Source of the DNA: Bidens hawaiensis | Taxonomy: Eukaryota; Streptophyta; Magnoliopsida; Asterales; Asteraceae | Assembly (NCBI GenBank): GCA_021521415.1 | Contig: JAIQDT010009141.1 | Location: forward strand, 22,108-86,107 | Length of the DNA stretch: 64,000 bases | Direction: 5' to 3' | Part shown: in pieces, positions 22,150-36,502 of the stretch | How positions within the stretch are numbered: position 1 is the stretch's first letter | Layout: each line of letters starts with the position of its first letter | Program-made: the position numbers and the translations under genes | The notes under the pieces: model-generated | Database searches by the model: none | What the model saw: only the letters and a program-made list of their open reading frames with translations | Told to the model about the DNA's origin: nothing

Positions 22150-24120
22150 TTAGTGATGATAACGGTGGTTTTCAGGTAGAGTCCACCTCATAATGTCTCT
22201 TAAATCATCATCATGCAGGAATTTCAAGTCTTCATCTGTTCTAATAATTCCCAAGGCAAGTCCTTCCGAATTTCTGAGAATGTAGAAGTCATCTTGTTCT
22301 TTATAATCAATGCGAGCAATCCTACCATTTCTCTGGACTTCAAAATTCGGCCTTGTCATCTGCCTTCTCATTCTGATACACACCATCATGTTTGCTAAAG
22401 GATCTTTGTTCTTTACCTTTGAGATATAGTCAATTTAGCATATCTAATGTCTTTCAGCCTCTCTGCCCTTCTAGTTTTCTCATGTTCATACAGATTCCAC
22501 TTCCTCTTCTTATTCAAAATAGGGAATCATGTCCTTGCCTCCTCCGTGAGATGTTTTGATAGTTCATTCTTTTGTCTTCCTGCAAGTCTATTCCTGTCAT
22601 GATAATCATACAGCTCTAGAGTTTCCATCTCCTCTAATTGTTCTATCTTAAAATTAGCAAAATCATCCTTGAAGATGATTTCCTTCAACTCTCCACTCTT
22701 CATGATCACCTTCAAAGATTCAGACATAGAGTCAAAGAAGAGCCTTTTGGGTACAACATCAGATGGTGGCCTATTTTGTCATTGGTGTGCAGCTCTTGTA
22801 TTGGGAATTTGAACTCTTGCAGCTGAGGGCCTAGATGTATTTGCCTTTTCGGGTTTAGGGGCCATCAATTCCCCAAATTTCTTCACAAACATGGCAGTAA
22901 CCATCTCTACTAGCATTGTCATCAAATCAAGGACGTTTTCACCTCCTTCTCTGGCTAGTCTAGTAATCATTCCTATCACTCTCTCATCTCCAAGTTGACC
23001 AGCAGGGACAAATCTTACACCCCTTGGTCCAACATCAAAGTTTCTTGGATTTCTCTATTCAGCTTCTAGTCTCTCCCATTCAACCTTCTCTTCATAAAAT
23101 AATTGCTTCAGTTTAGCTTTCCCCAGAAGATCAAATACATTTTCTTCCATTCCATTACTCATCATCAAGCCTTTTAGGGTCTATATTTTTTTTCTCATCA
23201 TCCCATGGATCCCTTTATTCAACTGGTTCAGGCTTCACTTCCACAACAATAGGGATTTTGGCAGCCTTTGAAGATTCAGCCTTTTCTTGATTAATTTTCT
23301 TTAGTTCAGACTGATATACGGCTAACCTGTCACTTCTATTCATCCCCTGAATCACATTCAAACTCCCTTTTGCGTCCATTAATCTTTCAAGCAAGTTGAG
23401 CTGTTCATCCTCCCACTTCTTTTTCTTTTCAGCCTTTTCTTTTTTAGCCAAAGTAACAACTCTTGGCCTCTTTGCAGATTTGTTAGTGTCATCTTTCTTT
23501 GATAATTTCCTGAAGTAGGATTCAACTTGTGCTTTTGAGAGACTGTCAACCATCTCTATTGTCATTCCTCTATCAATAAGATACTTGTATGGACTAAGCC
23601 TCTTCATCAGTTCATCAATCTTTTCCTTTTTACTTGTTTCCCTTCTCAATCTTTCCTTTTCCTCTATCTCTACCCTTTCAAAATTTGCTTTATATTGTTC
23701 TTCCAATTATGCAAACCTCATTTTACTCAAATCTTTATCAGATAACCCATGCATTCTCAAATAAGTTTTGTATTTGAGAGAATCACGGTTCTTTTTCACC
23801 GTTCTTCTTTTGATTTCACTAGCCTATTTATCAACCAAACTTTGCAACTTCTCATCCGTCATAGGAGCCAAGGTTTCAAATTTATATCCATGCTTAATCA
23901 AGCTCATTATCAAAGGATGGTTTCTCCTTGCTTCATCCAGCATAATATACATATTCTCCCATTGTTCTTAAATCATGTCAATATTCGGGGAGTCAACAAT
24001 ATCATTATCAATGGTGTTATCATCAACATTATCATCATCAATAGTATCATCATCTTTTTCAGTTGATTCATCAAGGGCCTCTATTCTGGGTTCATTTACA
24101 TCAGGCTCAGTATCATGCAT
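22150..24120 (-). pseudogene. Extra 3' ORF of Copia A, copy 2
   Basis: Duplicate of 3198-5168 with the same stops and the same unbroken central 163-aa stretch (23215-23706; one visible change, Glu to Asp in the RSERL segment). The C-terminal 79-aa piece at 22150-22389 is identical to that of copy 1. Function unknown, as for copy 1. Confidence 0.6.
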
Positions 24121-24632
24121 GATCACTTGTAAGGGAATCACCTGAATAAATTAAGTATCATACTATTTTCTCTTTTTTTTCAAAAATAAATTGAGTAAAA
24201 AGATTATCTTGAAAAAACTTTTCATTTGAGCTTATACTTTTGACACAAAAACATACTTTGACTCAAACAGAAGTAACATAATCCAGAATAATCATGATAT
24301 GAAACACATAATCAAAACTAGAAGACACACACAAATTATACATAGCCTATCTCCTTCTAATCACATTATCACATCAGATTGTTCACTTAGGCAAAGTTCA
24401 CACAAACAAACATTAGATAAGCATTAACAGAAATAGATCATTTCAAAACATAGTTAAACTAACTTATCATGATGTCATGCACATTCACTGAATTTAAGCA
24501 GACTTAAACACATAAGACACAGAGATACTCATTCAAAGCATAAAATCAGTAAAACATGCAGTCATTACAACACTATCACTCTCAATACCAAATAAAGATC
24601 ATCAGTTAGCACAATTTAGCACACATCATAAA
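24121..24632. other. Spacer between pol and extra ORF, copy 2
   Basis: Duplicate of 5169-5680. AT-rich; I see no gene or structured element in it. Confidence 0.5.
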
Positions 24633-26896
24633 TCAGACCTCATTAGAGTTGATCATACCCAATGCTTTCAAGAGAAAGCTGAAGCTGGTTCTATCTAGTG
24701 GCTTGGTGAATAGGTCAGCCAAATTGTTACTAGTGTCAACTCTTTTCACTTCATTCAGACCTTTCTCATTACAATCTCTGATGAAATGATGTCTACTTTC
24801 AATGTGCTTGGTCTTGGAATGGTGTACTTGATTTTTAACAATAAATGATGCAGCAGTATTATCAATGAAAATAGGGGTATTCAGGAAATTCAAACCATAA
24901 TCCAGCAATTGGTTTTGAATCTAGAGAACTTGTGCACAGCAGGCAGAGGCAGCAATATACTCAGCTTCAACAGTTGAGATGGACACTGTAGTTTGCCTCT
25001 TGCACTGCCAAAACACTATTATTTCACCCAAAAAATTACATCCACTAGATGTTGACTTTCTGCTCATGTTGCATCCATCATAATCACTATCAGTATAAGC
25101 AATTAGATCAAAGGAATGGTTCTTTGGGTACCAAATCCCCAGATCTGGTTTTCCTTTCAGGAATCTATTGATCCTCTTGACAACAGTCAAGTGAGAGACC
25201 TTTGGAGATATTGGACTCTTGCACATACACATGCAGCAAACATAATATATGGTCTAGAATTAGTCAGATACATCAATGAAAATTTTTTTCTCTATACTCA
25301 TGCTCACCAACAGGCTCCCACTTTTCATCTGCAATCATCTTTTCATATGTGTCCATAGCGGTCTTGAGATATTGACACTTGAACTTGTTCAGAATGTCCT
25401 TCACATACTTTGACTGGCAAATTAATATACCATCCTTCTTTTGTTGAACTTGCAGAACCGGAGAGAAATTCATTTCACCCATAGAGCTCATGCAGTATTT
25501 GGATTTCATATCCTCTTTAAATTCATGGCACATTTGTTCATTGGTAGATCCAAAGATGATGTCATCAACATAGACTTGTAAAAGGAGCAAATCTCTTCCT
25601 CTTCTTTTGTAGAACATGGTCTTGTCAATAACTCCCCTATGGAAACCATTAGCAAGCAGGTGGTTTGATAACTCATGATACCATGCTCTGGGAGCTTGAT
25701 GCAGCCCACATAAAGCTTTATTTAACTTATACACTCTATTAGAATAATCAGGTCGTCAAAACCTGGTGGTTGAGTCACATACACCTCCTCTTCTATTTTT
25801 CCATTCAAAAATGCAGATTTGACATACAATTGGAATACTCTTGTATTCTTTGAGGCAGCATAAGCTAGGAAAGTTCTTATAGCTTTCAATCTTGCAACTG
25901 GAGCAAAGACTTCCTCAAAGTCAATCCCTTCTTCCTGTAAGCATCCCAATTCAACAAGTCTTGCGTTGTTCTTAATTACAATTCCTCTTTCATCTCTCTT
26001 GTTCCTGAAAACCCACTTGGTTCCAATGGCATATCTGTTTCTTGGCTTATCTACAAGTTCCTACACTTTTAGATCTCTGAATTGAGCCAACTCATCTTGA
26101 ATTGCTTCTACCCAATAATTGTCTTTCAAAGCTTGAACAATGTTCTTGTGTTCAACTTTGGATAGAAAGCATGAGTACCAACGAATGTTTGCAGATTTAA
26201 AAGCACTTCTTGTAACTTTTCATTGATGTTCCCAATGATGTTTTCAGGTGGATGATTTCTTTCAACATAAGAGGATTGTACAATCACATCAGTAGACATA
26301 TTTGATTCAAGATTTGTGTCATTGAGATCCAGGTTTATCAATGACCAAATCAGTTGTTACATCATGAAATTCAGGTGCTTCTTCATTATTCTGTTGTGAA
26401 GTAGAAGCATCATTGTTTCTAATATTCAAGCTTTTGAAACAAATGTTCAAATCTTGCTTCTCTTTCAGCTTGTCTTTGACTGTCTTGTTGGTTTCCAGGA
26501 TCTTCCTCATTCAAGATATAATCATTTTGAACTTCTTGATTGTCTTGTTCTTGATTTTATCCTGGATTATGACCTTGGTCTTGATCTTGAACATGTTCAT
26601 TTTCAGTAGTTAAGGGATCCTTAATGAATCTATATTCAGTTCCTTTTCTTGGACCACAATTTGTCCAAATCAATATTCTTTTTGATTATTCTCTTCATGT
26701 ACACTTGTTTAGTAGAAACTTTGATCAAAGTCCTTAGGATAAATCTTGAAGGACATGATCAACTTCTAAAGATCAAAGAGCCATATTGTTCCATCAACTG
26801 TATTGAACTGATTTTCATTGAATACAATATCAGATGATTTAATCGCACTCAAATGGTCTTTCACAAAAACTCTATAAGCTTTTGAGTGTGTTGAGT
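24633..26896 (-). pseudogene. Copia A RT-RNase H and linker, copy 2
   Basis: Same domains as copy 1: RNase H 24633-25232, RT 25273-26052 with YVDD but Tyr in place of the first catalytic Asp, then the low-complexity linker. A one-base C insertion near 26330 (gagatcCaggt) breaks the linker frame in this copy only. Confidence 0.88.
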
Positions 26897-26897
26897 A

Positions 26898-28115
26898 TTA
26901 AACAAAGAAGCAATCCGATGATTTTGATTGAAATTTGTTAAGATAATCCTTGGTGCTCAATAGTGAACATTTGCAACCAAAAGGCTTGAGAAACTTGATG
27001 TAGGGCTTTCTTTTAAACAAAATCTCATAAGGAGTCTTGTCTAGACTTGTGTTGAGAAGTACACTGTTCTGAACAAAACAGACAGTATTGATTGTTTTTG
27101 CCCAAAAGGTAACATTCAAGAAAGCAACTGCTATCATGGTTCTTGCAGCTTTAATGAGTGTTATACTCCTTCTCTCTGCAACCACATTCTGTTCAGGAGT
27201 TCTAGGAGCAGACAATTGTTGAATAATTCCATTCGCATTGCAAAACTCATCCATTACCCTATTCTTGAACTCAGTCCCATTATCACTTCTCATAACCTTC
27301 ACCCTTGCATCCAGTTGATTCTCAACCCTTGTAACAAAACTTTTAATAAGTTCAGCAGCCTCATCTTTTGGTACTTAGGAAATAAACCCAATTATATCTT
27401 GAAAAGTCATCAATGATCACGAAACAATATCTCTTTTTGCCAATACTTGGTACACTATCAAGACGAAAGAGATGCATATGAAGCATTTCAAGCACTTGAT
27501 TAATTGAGTTTCTGAGATTTGTTTTGTGTGAGGACTTATGTTGCTTACCCTTTTGACATGAAATACATTTTTCATCAAGTTTGAACTCTCTTGTGGGTAA
27601 ACCAGTTACATGTTCACCCTTCACAAGTCTGTTCATGTTCTTTAGATTGACATGACAAAGCATTATATGCCACAATTTGGTTTCTTTTTCAATGGCCTTT
27701 GATATAAAACAAGTACCACCCCTTGAAATGGCATCTTTCATATTCAATTCATACAAATTCCAATTTCTTGGAGCCATCATCATAACCATATCTGGAGGAA
27801 TCACAAAATCAGCTTTGAGAATAAAGCAATGAGTGTCATCAAACCCAACCTTATAACCTTTATCACACATTTGTGATATACTCAAAAGGTTGTATTGCAA
27901 TCCTTCCACATAAAATACATTATCAAAGTGACTTTTCCATTAGTCAGTATTCTCTTTCCAACAATCTTTCCACCATTCTCATCACTTCCAAAAGCAACTG
28001 GTTCTTCAAATTTTTTATCATAGTTCACAAGGGACCTCTTGTCACATGTCATGTGCCTGGAACATCCACTGTCCATACCATACTTCATTGACTGGTGTGT
28101 ACTGTTCCTGCACAT
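26898..28115 (-). pseudogene. Copia A protease and integrase, copy 2
   Basis: Protease 27882-28115 with DSGCSRHMT, GAG-pre-integrase 27361-27909, integrase core 26898-27302. This copy has a single RTP before EQN while all the other copies have it twice. It keeps the HMHLF lesion of the first integrase acid, and a private Asp follows (HLFRLD). Confidence 0.88.
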
Positions 28116-28162
28116 ATCAAAGAAAAGGATTAGTTAGATAATGAAGTTCAAGTTGTATCAAC

Positions 28163-31100
28163 TTACACATCATCATTGACATCAACAAGTGTTGCATTTG
28201 AATTGGGAATTGGTTTAGGATCTTCATAAACAACTTCACATGTATCAGACTCATCTGATTCATATCCAGAAGTACTTGTATTTCTCACATATGGAATGAT
28301 ACTTTTGAACTCCTCAATCACATAGTCTTTCTTAACATTTGCTGTAACAGTTTCACTTCTTGATTTCCAAAGGAAACCATGTGGTTCAAAACCATGTTTC
28401 AGTAGAAACTTTTCATCTCCATTTAATTCTCTTAATTTCTTTCTAGAGAACACATCCTTCTTACTCTTCTTTCCTTATCTTGGTGACTTCTCATAATCAT
28501 CAGACTTAACTGACTTGGAATCATTTCTTGGAACAATCCTTATTGGTTGTGTATTCCTTTTCATCACAACTTCAGGTTTATGAGTATTGTTTCTTTTCAT
28601 TTGGTTCACCACATTCTTCTTCACAATTTCATCGGTAGCCATAACATTTTTCTCACTTTTCATAGTCTCTTCATTTCTCTCTTCAACTTTTGACTTATCA
28701 CCATTTTCTAGCACTTCTTCACACTTCTTCCTTTTGCCCAAATACTCATCATATTTGGCTTTGTAGAAACTAAAGTCTTGATCAAACTTTGTTTCATTTG
28801 GAACATTGATTGGTTTGAATGTAAACCTTTCATGGCAGGACTTAGTGTGATTACCATACTCATCACATTTCTTACACCAGACTTTTCGTTTGAAGCTTTC
28901 ATGAGAATTTACTTTAATGAATCTCTCACTTGGTCTAGGTGGTTCAATACCAATTGTTTTCTGAGTTTTGAGTCCATCAAAGTCAATTGAAAATGGCACA
29001 AACTCTTCAATCTTATTGTCTTGCCTTCCAACTTTTCCTTTCACAAACGTTATTTTCTCAATCTTGATTGGTTCATCATCCACACTTCCTTTGTGCGTTG
29101 ACTGCCTCCCCTCATATTCTTCAACTGTTTCGACTTCTCCTATATCAAATAGTTCTTGATTGGAGAATACAAGATACCTAGGAATGAACTGATCACTGTC
29201 AACAGTTTATGTGGTCTTTTTCTTGTTGTTCTTTATTCTCATCAATCTTTGCTTGGAGGCCTCACAGCATTACATGTTACCTTTGACATCTTTTACCTTT
29301 CACATATGTCAAATGGCACATGTTCTCTTCTCATTTGCTCATAATGTCTCCTCATCTTGGGTGTAATTTTTGGTAACAATGGTATTTTGTTTGGTGAACT
29401 TGAATTGCCACTTTCAATAGAGATTTTATCACTTGAATCACTCAAGTCATCTCTATCAAAACAATCCTCATCAAAGTCATCTTCTGAGACTTGAATTTCA
29501 ACAGATTTTTCTTCTTTCACATCTTCCTTCAAAACAAACTCACCTTCTTGACTAACTTCTACCAACTTTTAGTTTTCAATAATTTCTTTCTTATCTTGAA
29601 AAACATCTCTAAACTGGTTGAGATATGCATTTCTTTTGTCTTTGTCAACCTTTAGTGAGTAGTTGTTGTTAAAAGGTGGAGGAACTTCCTTCTACTTGTC
29701 TTCTTCTTTGATCTTGTTTAGAATACCACATATGTTTCCTGTTGAGATAAGATTTTTCAAGAACTCATTCTTAACTTGAAGTGTGGTATTCCTGACCGTT
29801 TCGTCAACAAGTATCTTTTTCAAACCTTCAACCTCATTCACATATCTTGACTGTATTCTGTAACTATCCATACAATCTTGCTCAAGGCTTTTAATTTTGT
29901 CTTCATATTCTAAATCACTACACATTAAGCATGCTTAGCTTTTTGAAACAGTCACTTTCAAGTTTTCCTATCTTCAATTTTAATGATTCAATGGTTTCAA
30001 GTAATTCAAATGTTGAGATTGAATGTACCTGTGTTGAAGAAGATCCAACTTCATTCTCAGCTTGAGCCATCAGTGTAACATTGGCTTTGCTTATATCATT
30101 AGCATGATTGCTCCAATCAAAATCACCATCTTGTTGAGCATCCAATGCAACATTGTCTTGATTTCTGGGTTGGTTACCATTGTTCCTGTGGTATTAACTG
30201 GACATGTGAAGGATTCTGGGTGTGGTTTCTTTGATAATTCTGAGTTTGAGGGACAACTTGCTGATTGTTCTGTTGTGGTTGTTGGTAATTGTTGTTGAAG
30301 TTGGGGTTATTGTTGAAATTGTTGTTGTAGTTTCTTTGTTGTCCTTGCTAGTATTGATTCTTAAATTGGTTCTGATTTATGGGTTGATACTGCTGACGTT
30401 GATTGTTGTTGAATTGTCTAGGAAGGTTGCACTCTCTTGCAAAATATCCTGGTTGTTGACAGTTATAGCATAGAACTTTTGACTTGTCAAACCCAATTCT
30501 TTCATTAGGACCTGATACAAGAGACCTACCAATCCTGTTGAACAACCTTTTGCTCCTTAATTCCAACATGGCTGCTTGCCATTTCAGATCCATGTCCTCT
30601 AGATCCTCTGCATCAATTTTCTCAAGATCATCCTGAACAAAACTTGTATGGATCATGTTCTTGGCAGCAAAAGCAATATATGAGTCTGTGAAAATTGAAA
30701 ACAAAGCTTGGTATTCATTTCCTTGACTGAGATTACCACCACCATAAGTTGTATGCCCACTGGCCATTGAGGCAGAGTCATAATCAATTAGTTAGACATT
30801 GAACCTTGATTGACTACCCTGGTTACTTGAACTTCCAGCAACAAAACCTCTTGGTGTTTCACCACCATGCTCACTTGGTTCTTCAAAAATTGGGATTTGC
30901 TGTTGGTTCTTGGGTGACAAATTACCCATTGGTGCAATGAGTGCATTTGATACTTGGAAGCAAGGTTTGTCCTCCCTTATCATCTAATTCTCAATCATCT
31001 CTATCTCGGCAGCTTGCAAGAAGCAAATCACATCATCAAGCTTGAGTGCATCCTAGTTAGGTTTCTGCCTGATAAATATGCTGCTTGTGTACCATTCTAC

Positions 31101-31607
31101 TGATAAAGATGGTAACAGCTTGGTGTTCAAATCAGCATAAGTTACCACATAATCAGTTGTCCTAATTTCATTCACAATTGTCATGAACCTTTCAAGCACA
31201 GATCTCATCCTCTCACCATCCTTATACTTGAACCTGTCAAGTTGCTACTTCAGCTTCTCCTTCTTAATATTCTTCAATTATGAATTGCCTTCAAACATTT
31301 CCATTAAGGCATCATACATGGCTTTTGCAGTTTGATGATGAACAACCTTTGTCAATATCTCTCAAGATAGACCCAATTTCAACATAGCCAGTGATCTATC
31401 ATCAAATTTCCTCATCCTAGCTTCAACAGTAGGGTTGTTGTTTGTTCCATCAGGCATATAAGGTCCGTTTTTTATTGAAGTCCACATCTCTACATCGTTG
31501 TAGCAGACTGCAGCTTCAAAGAGTATTTTCCATTTTATAAAGTTTTCCTGTCCATACAATCTTGGAATTTTGTTAGTTGATACCTCTTGCTCCTCGTATC
31601 CAGACAT
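28163..31607 (-). pseudogene. Copia A gag, copy 2
   Basis: Same layout as copy 1, from the ATG at 31607. It shares the TGA at 31362-31364 and the Tyr-for-His knuckle. It also has two stops that copy 1 lacks but copy 3 has: TAG at 29692-29694 (Leu in copy 1) and TAG at 31053-31055 (Tyr in copy 1). Confidence 0.85.
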
Positions 31608-31950
31608 ATTTTTTTTATTATTTTGAAATATTTTTTAAAACAAAACTTAAACTCAAACAAATATTAAAAACTCTCTTGAAAAACAATCAGATATGTGGAT
31701 TAACTCCTCAGATATGATATATCTGGTCAAATAAGAGCAAGATCTACAATAAAAATCAAAACTTTTAATGTAAATAAGAGAAAGAAGACACCAAATATTG
31801 CAGATCTGGAATGAAATGAAGAAAACAGAACGGCTGACGTCAATGATCAATGAAACAGTGCTCAGCCGACGTCATTCTTCATCTTCAAATCAGCAATAAT
31901 AAGCAACAGTTCTTCACCCAAACAGCAGAAACACTAGATCTGATACAACT
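31608..31950 (-). other. Copia A leader and primer site, copy 2
   Basis: Duplicate of 12664-13005, with the diverged primer site beside the LTR at about 31937-31948. The ORF at 31653-31850 is not conserved in frame in copy 1 and is not supported. Confidence 0.65.
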
Positions 31951-33070
31951 TGTCGGTCCCGTTGTATATCGATCACAATATCACTGTCGTAACCCACACG
32001 ATTAAGTGTTGACAAGAAGGTTAACGACTTGCTATTTATGGTAAGAACAATATTGTGTTAATGGCGAAAACACTAACACAATAAATGTTGCTTAATAAAT
32101 ACTAAGGTAACAAACACAAACTGTAACTAAAAAGATTTCCATTTATAGAAAGATCAATACAAACGAAAATCAATCAGGGTTTCAGAAAGGAATGTTTTGT
32201 CCATACGTATTTAAGAACAGCCTTCACACTCAATATCAGGAGTAATATCAAGTTTGTCCCATTGCTCTCTCTCTGGCGTCTATCAGGCATGCCCTAAATT
32301 ATTCTATTTATAGGCGTGCCCTGACAGCTGTCATTTCTTCTAGAAACCATAATCAATGACACATAATCAAAAAATCATATTACAAAAGATTCTATGTGTG
32401 AAGCAGATCTTCGGGTAAGCTTTATAGCTTTTGTCTTCTTCGAGCAGACCAGGTAACCAAAGAGTGCTGGGGAACAGTTCTCCGGGTAGACTTTACTTAG
32501 AATATTTTCCTTAGAAAATATTCACCAAGCAAACTTCAATCTTCTTGACCATAACAAACTTTGCTCGATATGGTCCTGCGAGCAAACTAGTTCTTCAGAA
32601 ATCCCTTCAACTCTTTGTTAATAAATAACTTATTGAAAAAACCAAAATTGTGCTGGTAACACTGTTGACTTTGCTGGTAGCACTGTAGCTTGCTCGGAGT
32701 TGAACCTTGCTAGAAAAAGTCCTTAAGATATTTCCTTATCAACTTTCTTCAAGCATGCTGGGACTACTGTTTATTAATAATAAACCTTGCTAGATCTTCC
32801 AAAATACTTGGTTTCTTTAGCTTGGTTTAGCCAAGAGTTTGCAGGGAAACAAAGCTTTCTTGGCTTTAAAGAACAACCTTGCTAGACAAAGTGAACCCTG
32901 GTCGGATTGACGCTTAAGAGGACTTCAAGAAGATAACCTTGCCCGAAATGCAAAATACCTTGCTAGGCTAAGTAAAACCTTGCTGGGAGGTATGAGCTTG
33001 GTCGGATTCCATACATAGCAATTTCTTGAGAGGTTGAGAAGTTTCCAATCTTCATTTAGCACTTTTCTCA
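31951..33070 (-). mobile_element. Copia A 5' LTR, copy 2
   Basis: 1,120 bp, TGTCGGTCCC to TTTTCTCA on the plus strand, with the TATAAATAG box retained on the minus strand. At several sites it matches the LTR at 55679-56784 against the LTR at 13006-14125. Confidence 0.88.
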
Positions 33071-33965
33071 TCCCAACACAAACCGTGTAAAAAGTGGGAT
33101 GAGTCTACAATTGGTTAACTAACTGTTAACCGAATTAATAAGGGCACAGAAATATTGGAGATCTATCGGGGTGACGCCCCCCATTTCCAATCGCGTTGGC
33201 TTAAAAATTGGAATATTTTGAGTATGATAGGTATCGAGTTATCAATTTTGATAGTCATACACTTGTTGTATTCCTTGCTAGTATACAACAGTATGATTTG
33301 TTTAAAAGATAAAATGCTTCGTTTTTATGGCATGTTCAATTATTGAGAATTTTTGAAAGATAGAATTACCATGTTAAATGAACGGTGGGAAAGGCCACCA
33401 TCGTTGCTTATGGTAATGGATTATGATAAAAGAATGGTTGTTGAACCATGGTATGGAAAGAATTGATATGAATTCGTTTACATTATTGTCTTACTCGATA
33501 TATTGGTATAATCTTGATTATTTTATTTAAATTATGATGAAGTTATATGGAAATTTCGATTGCCTTATTTTCATTATATCATATATATATATATATATAT
33601 GTAAATATATATCTAAGTATATATATATGTATATATATATACATATATATTATTTTTCAATAAAGAGAACTCATCAACATTCATGTTGACGTTTATTTTA
33701 ATATGCTTTTCAGGTAAGTGATGGTTTCGAGGAGACGAGGAAAAGAGAGCGGCTTGTGTTTTTGAATAATGTAGAAACCAGGATTTTAATAAATCATGTG
33801 GTAACACGTGTATGACTCTGATAATGTAATGAATATTTTATTAAATAAAAGTTTTTTTATTATTATATATTTTTGTTCTATTATTGTCTATCGGCATCTG
33901 TCACAACCCGAATGACTTAAGTTAAAGTCTTCCGCTGCCGTAACTAAGATTTTATGGGTGTGACA
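33071..33965 (+). mobile_element. G1 gypsy LTR 3' part, copy 2
   Basis: Matches 14126-15108 and ends GTGTGACA at 33965. The TA minisatellite is collapsed (33580-33655). No coding sequence is supported. Confidence 0.8.
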
Positions 33966-34739
33966 GAAGTTGGTATCAGAGCCAATAGTTATAGACAATT
34001 AGAAAATATAAGATTTTCTAAACTATAACCATATATTGAAAACACACGCTCTTTTCCTGTCTCGCGAAGCTGGAAGATAAAAATATATTATTAAGTAATT
34101 ATTACTACATCCCCGATCGTGTTTCGACCCGTGGTTGCTTCGGGTTATCCAGGTTCGAGTTCGAGGACTACACTCCGTACGGTGTACTCCCGAAAGCGAA
34201 CCCGAGCTAAATGTGAAGCAAACACCTCTGCCATGATTCGACCCTTGACAGAGGCCCCACCACCCTGACCTCCTCCCTCACAGGAGCCGGTGGTAGTGAA
34301 AGGTCCCCCAGACGGCGATAGCATCACCTCCCTATAAGGGAGGGTGGCGGCTTACGATCAATCATACAACACCTTGTAGCATTATGTGTTTGCCATCGAG
34401 AACCGTGGGGTGAACACGGAGGCAAGGGTTGGAAGCTTAGAGTCCAAGAATGAAGTGATTGGACCTTGTGTGCACTACTTGATGGGCCTACATTAGATTA
34501 GGCTCACAAGTAGATTTGCTAGTTGATTAGGATGTTATGTATCTAACTTTGAACTTGTTGTCTTTTGGGTACATGTAGCTATGGTGGGTTGATAACTATA
34601 AGGTGTAGTATGTATTACACCTAATTTTGTATATCATGTTTTGGTGGTAATAACCCCCCCCCCCCCTATATGGTTTATGAATTATATTTTATTAATCTCT
34701 CAAGTTAAGAAAATTTTTTCCAAAACTATCAAATTATAT
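33966..34739 (+). other. G1 leader with primer site, copy 2
   Basis: TGGTATCAGAGCC is at 33971-33983. It retains the 16-bp segment missing from copy 1, which forms a CCTCCCTATAAGGGAGG hairpin (about 34327-34343). It ends at the same A' junction as copy 1 (34738-34739). Confidence 0.75.
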
Positions 34740-36299
34740 GTTCATTTTCAGTAGTTGAGGGATCCTTAATGAATCTATATTCAGTTCCTTTTCTTGGACC
34801 ACAATTTGTCCAAATCAATATTTTTTTGATTATTCTCTTCATGTACACTTGTTTAGTAGAAACTTTGATCAAAGTCCTTAGGATAAATCTTGAAGGACAT
34901 GATCAACTTCTAAAGATCAAAGAGCCATATTGTTCCATCAACTGTATTGAACTGATTTTCATTGAATACAATATCAGATGATTTAATCGCACTCAAATGG
35001 TCTTTCACAAAAACTCTATAAGCTTTTGAGTGTGTTGAGTATTAAACAAAGAAGCAATCCGATGATTTTGATTGAAATTTGTTAAGATAATCCTTGGTGC
35101 TCAATAGTGAACATTTGCAACCAAAAGGCTTGAGAAACTTGATGTAGGGCTTTCTTTTAAACAAAATCTCATAAGGAGTCTTGTCTAGACTTGTGTTGAG
35201 AAGTACACTGTTCTGAACAAAACAGACAGTATTGATTGTTTTTGCCCAAAAGGTAACATTCAAGAAAGCAACTGCTATCATGGTTCTTGCAGCTTTAATG
35301 AGTGTTATACTCCTTCTCTCTGCAACCACATTCTGTTCAGGAGTTCTAGGAGTTCTAGGAGCAGACAATTGTTGAATAATTCCATTCGCATTGCAAAACT
35401 CATCCATTACCCTATTCTTGAACTCAGTCCCATTATCACTTCTCATAACCTTCACCCTTGCATCCAGTTGATTCTCAACCCTTGTAACAAAACTTTTAAT
35501 AAGTTCAGCAGCCTCATCTTTTGGTACTTAGGAAATAAACCCAATTATATCTTGAAAAGTCATCAATGATCACGAAACAATATCTCTTTTTGCCAATACT
35601 TGGTACACTAACAAGACGAAAGAGATGCATATGAAGCATTTCAAGCACTTGATTAATTGAGTTTCTGAGATTTGTTTTGTGTGAGGACTTATGTTGCTTA
35701 CCCTTTTGACATGAAATACATTTTTCATCAAGTTTGAACTCTCTTGTGGGTAAACCAGTTACATGTTCACCCTTCACAAGTCTGTTCATGTTCTTTAGAT
35801 TGACATGACAAAGCATTATATGCCACAATTTGGTTTCTTTTTCAATGGCCTTTGATATAAAACAAGTACCACCCCTTGAAATGGCATCTTTCATATTCAA
35901 TTCATACAAATTCCAATTTCTTGGAGCCATCATCATAACCATATCTGGAGGAATCACAAAATCAGCTTTGAGAATAAAGCAATGAGTGTCATCAAACCCA
36001 ACCTTATAACCTTTATCACACATTTGTGATATACTCAAAAGGTTGTATTGCAATCCTTCCACATAAAATACATTATCAAAGTGACTTTTCCATTAGTCAG
36101 TATTCTCTTTCCAACAATCTTTCCACCATTCTCGTCACTTCCAAAAGCAACTGGTTCTTCAAATTTTTTATCATAGTTCACAAGGGACCTCTTGTCACAT
36201 GTCATGTGCCTGGAACATCCACTGTCCATACCATACTTCATTGACTGGTGTGGACTGTTCCTGCACATATCAAAGAAAAGGATTAGTTAGATAATGAAG
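34738..36299 (-). mobile_element. Copia A' fragment, copy 2
   Basis: Duplicate of 15868-17430: integrase core 35042-35455, GAG-pre-integrase 35514-36062, protease 36035-36268, with the doubled RTP and the HMHLFR lesion. It ends at the LINE target duplication 36287-36299. Confidence 0.88.
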
Positions 36300-36502
36300 T
36301 TTTTTTTTTTTTGGGTAAAGGGTTCTACCCGGTTAAATTCATTCCACACAACCAACAAAGAACAAGTAATATGACAAAGTGCCATATTAGTTCTCATGTA
36401 TGACATGCCATACAAGAGTAAACAAAACCAAAACCACCAAACAATGGTAAACACAGCTAAAGCCTACTCAAGAACCAAAGAAACAAACATAACAAAAACA
36501 AA

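Larger units (their letters stand above)
21298..33070 (-). mobile_element. Copia A, copy 2
   Basis: Same order as copy 1: truncated 3' LTR 21298-21885, polypurine tract 21886-21910, extra ORF, RNase H, RT, integrase, protease, gag, leader, 5' LTR 31951-33070. It shares the catalytic lesions of copy 1. Private changes include loss of one 9-bp repeat in integrase (near 27205), an extra C at about 26330 that shifts the linker frame, and a stop in gag at 29692-29694 shared only with copy 3. Confidence 0.9.
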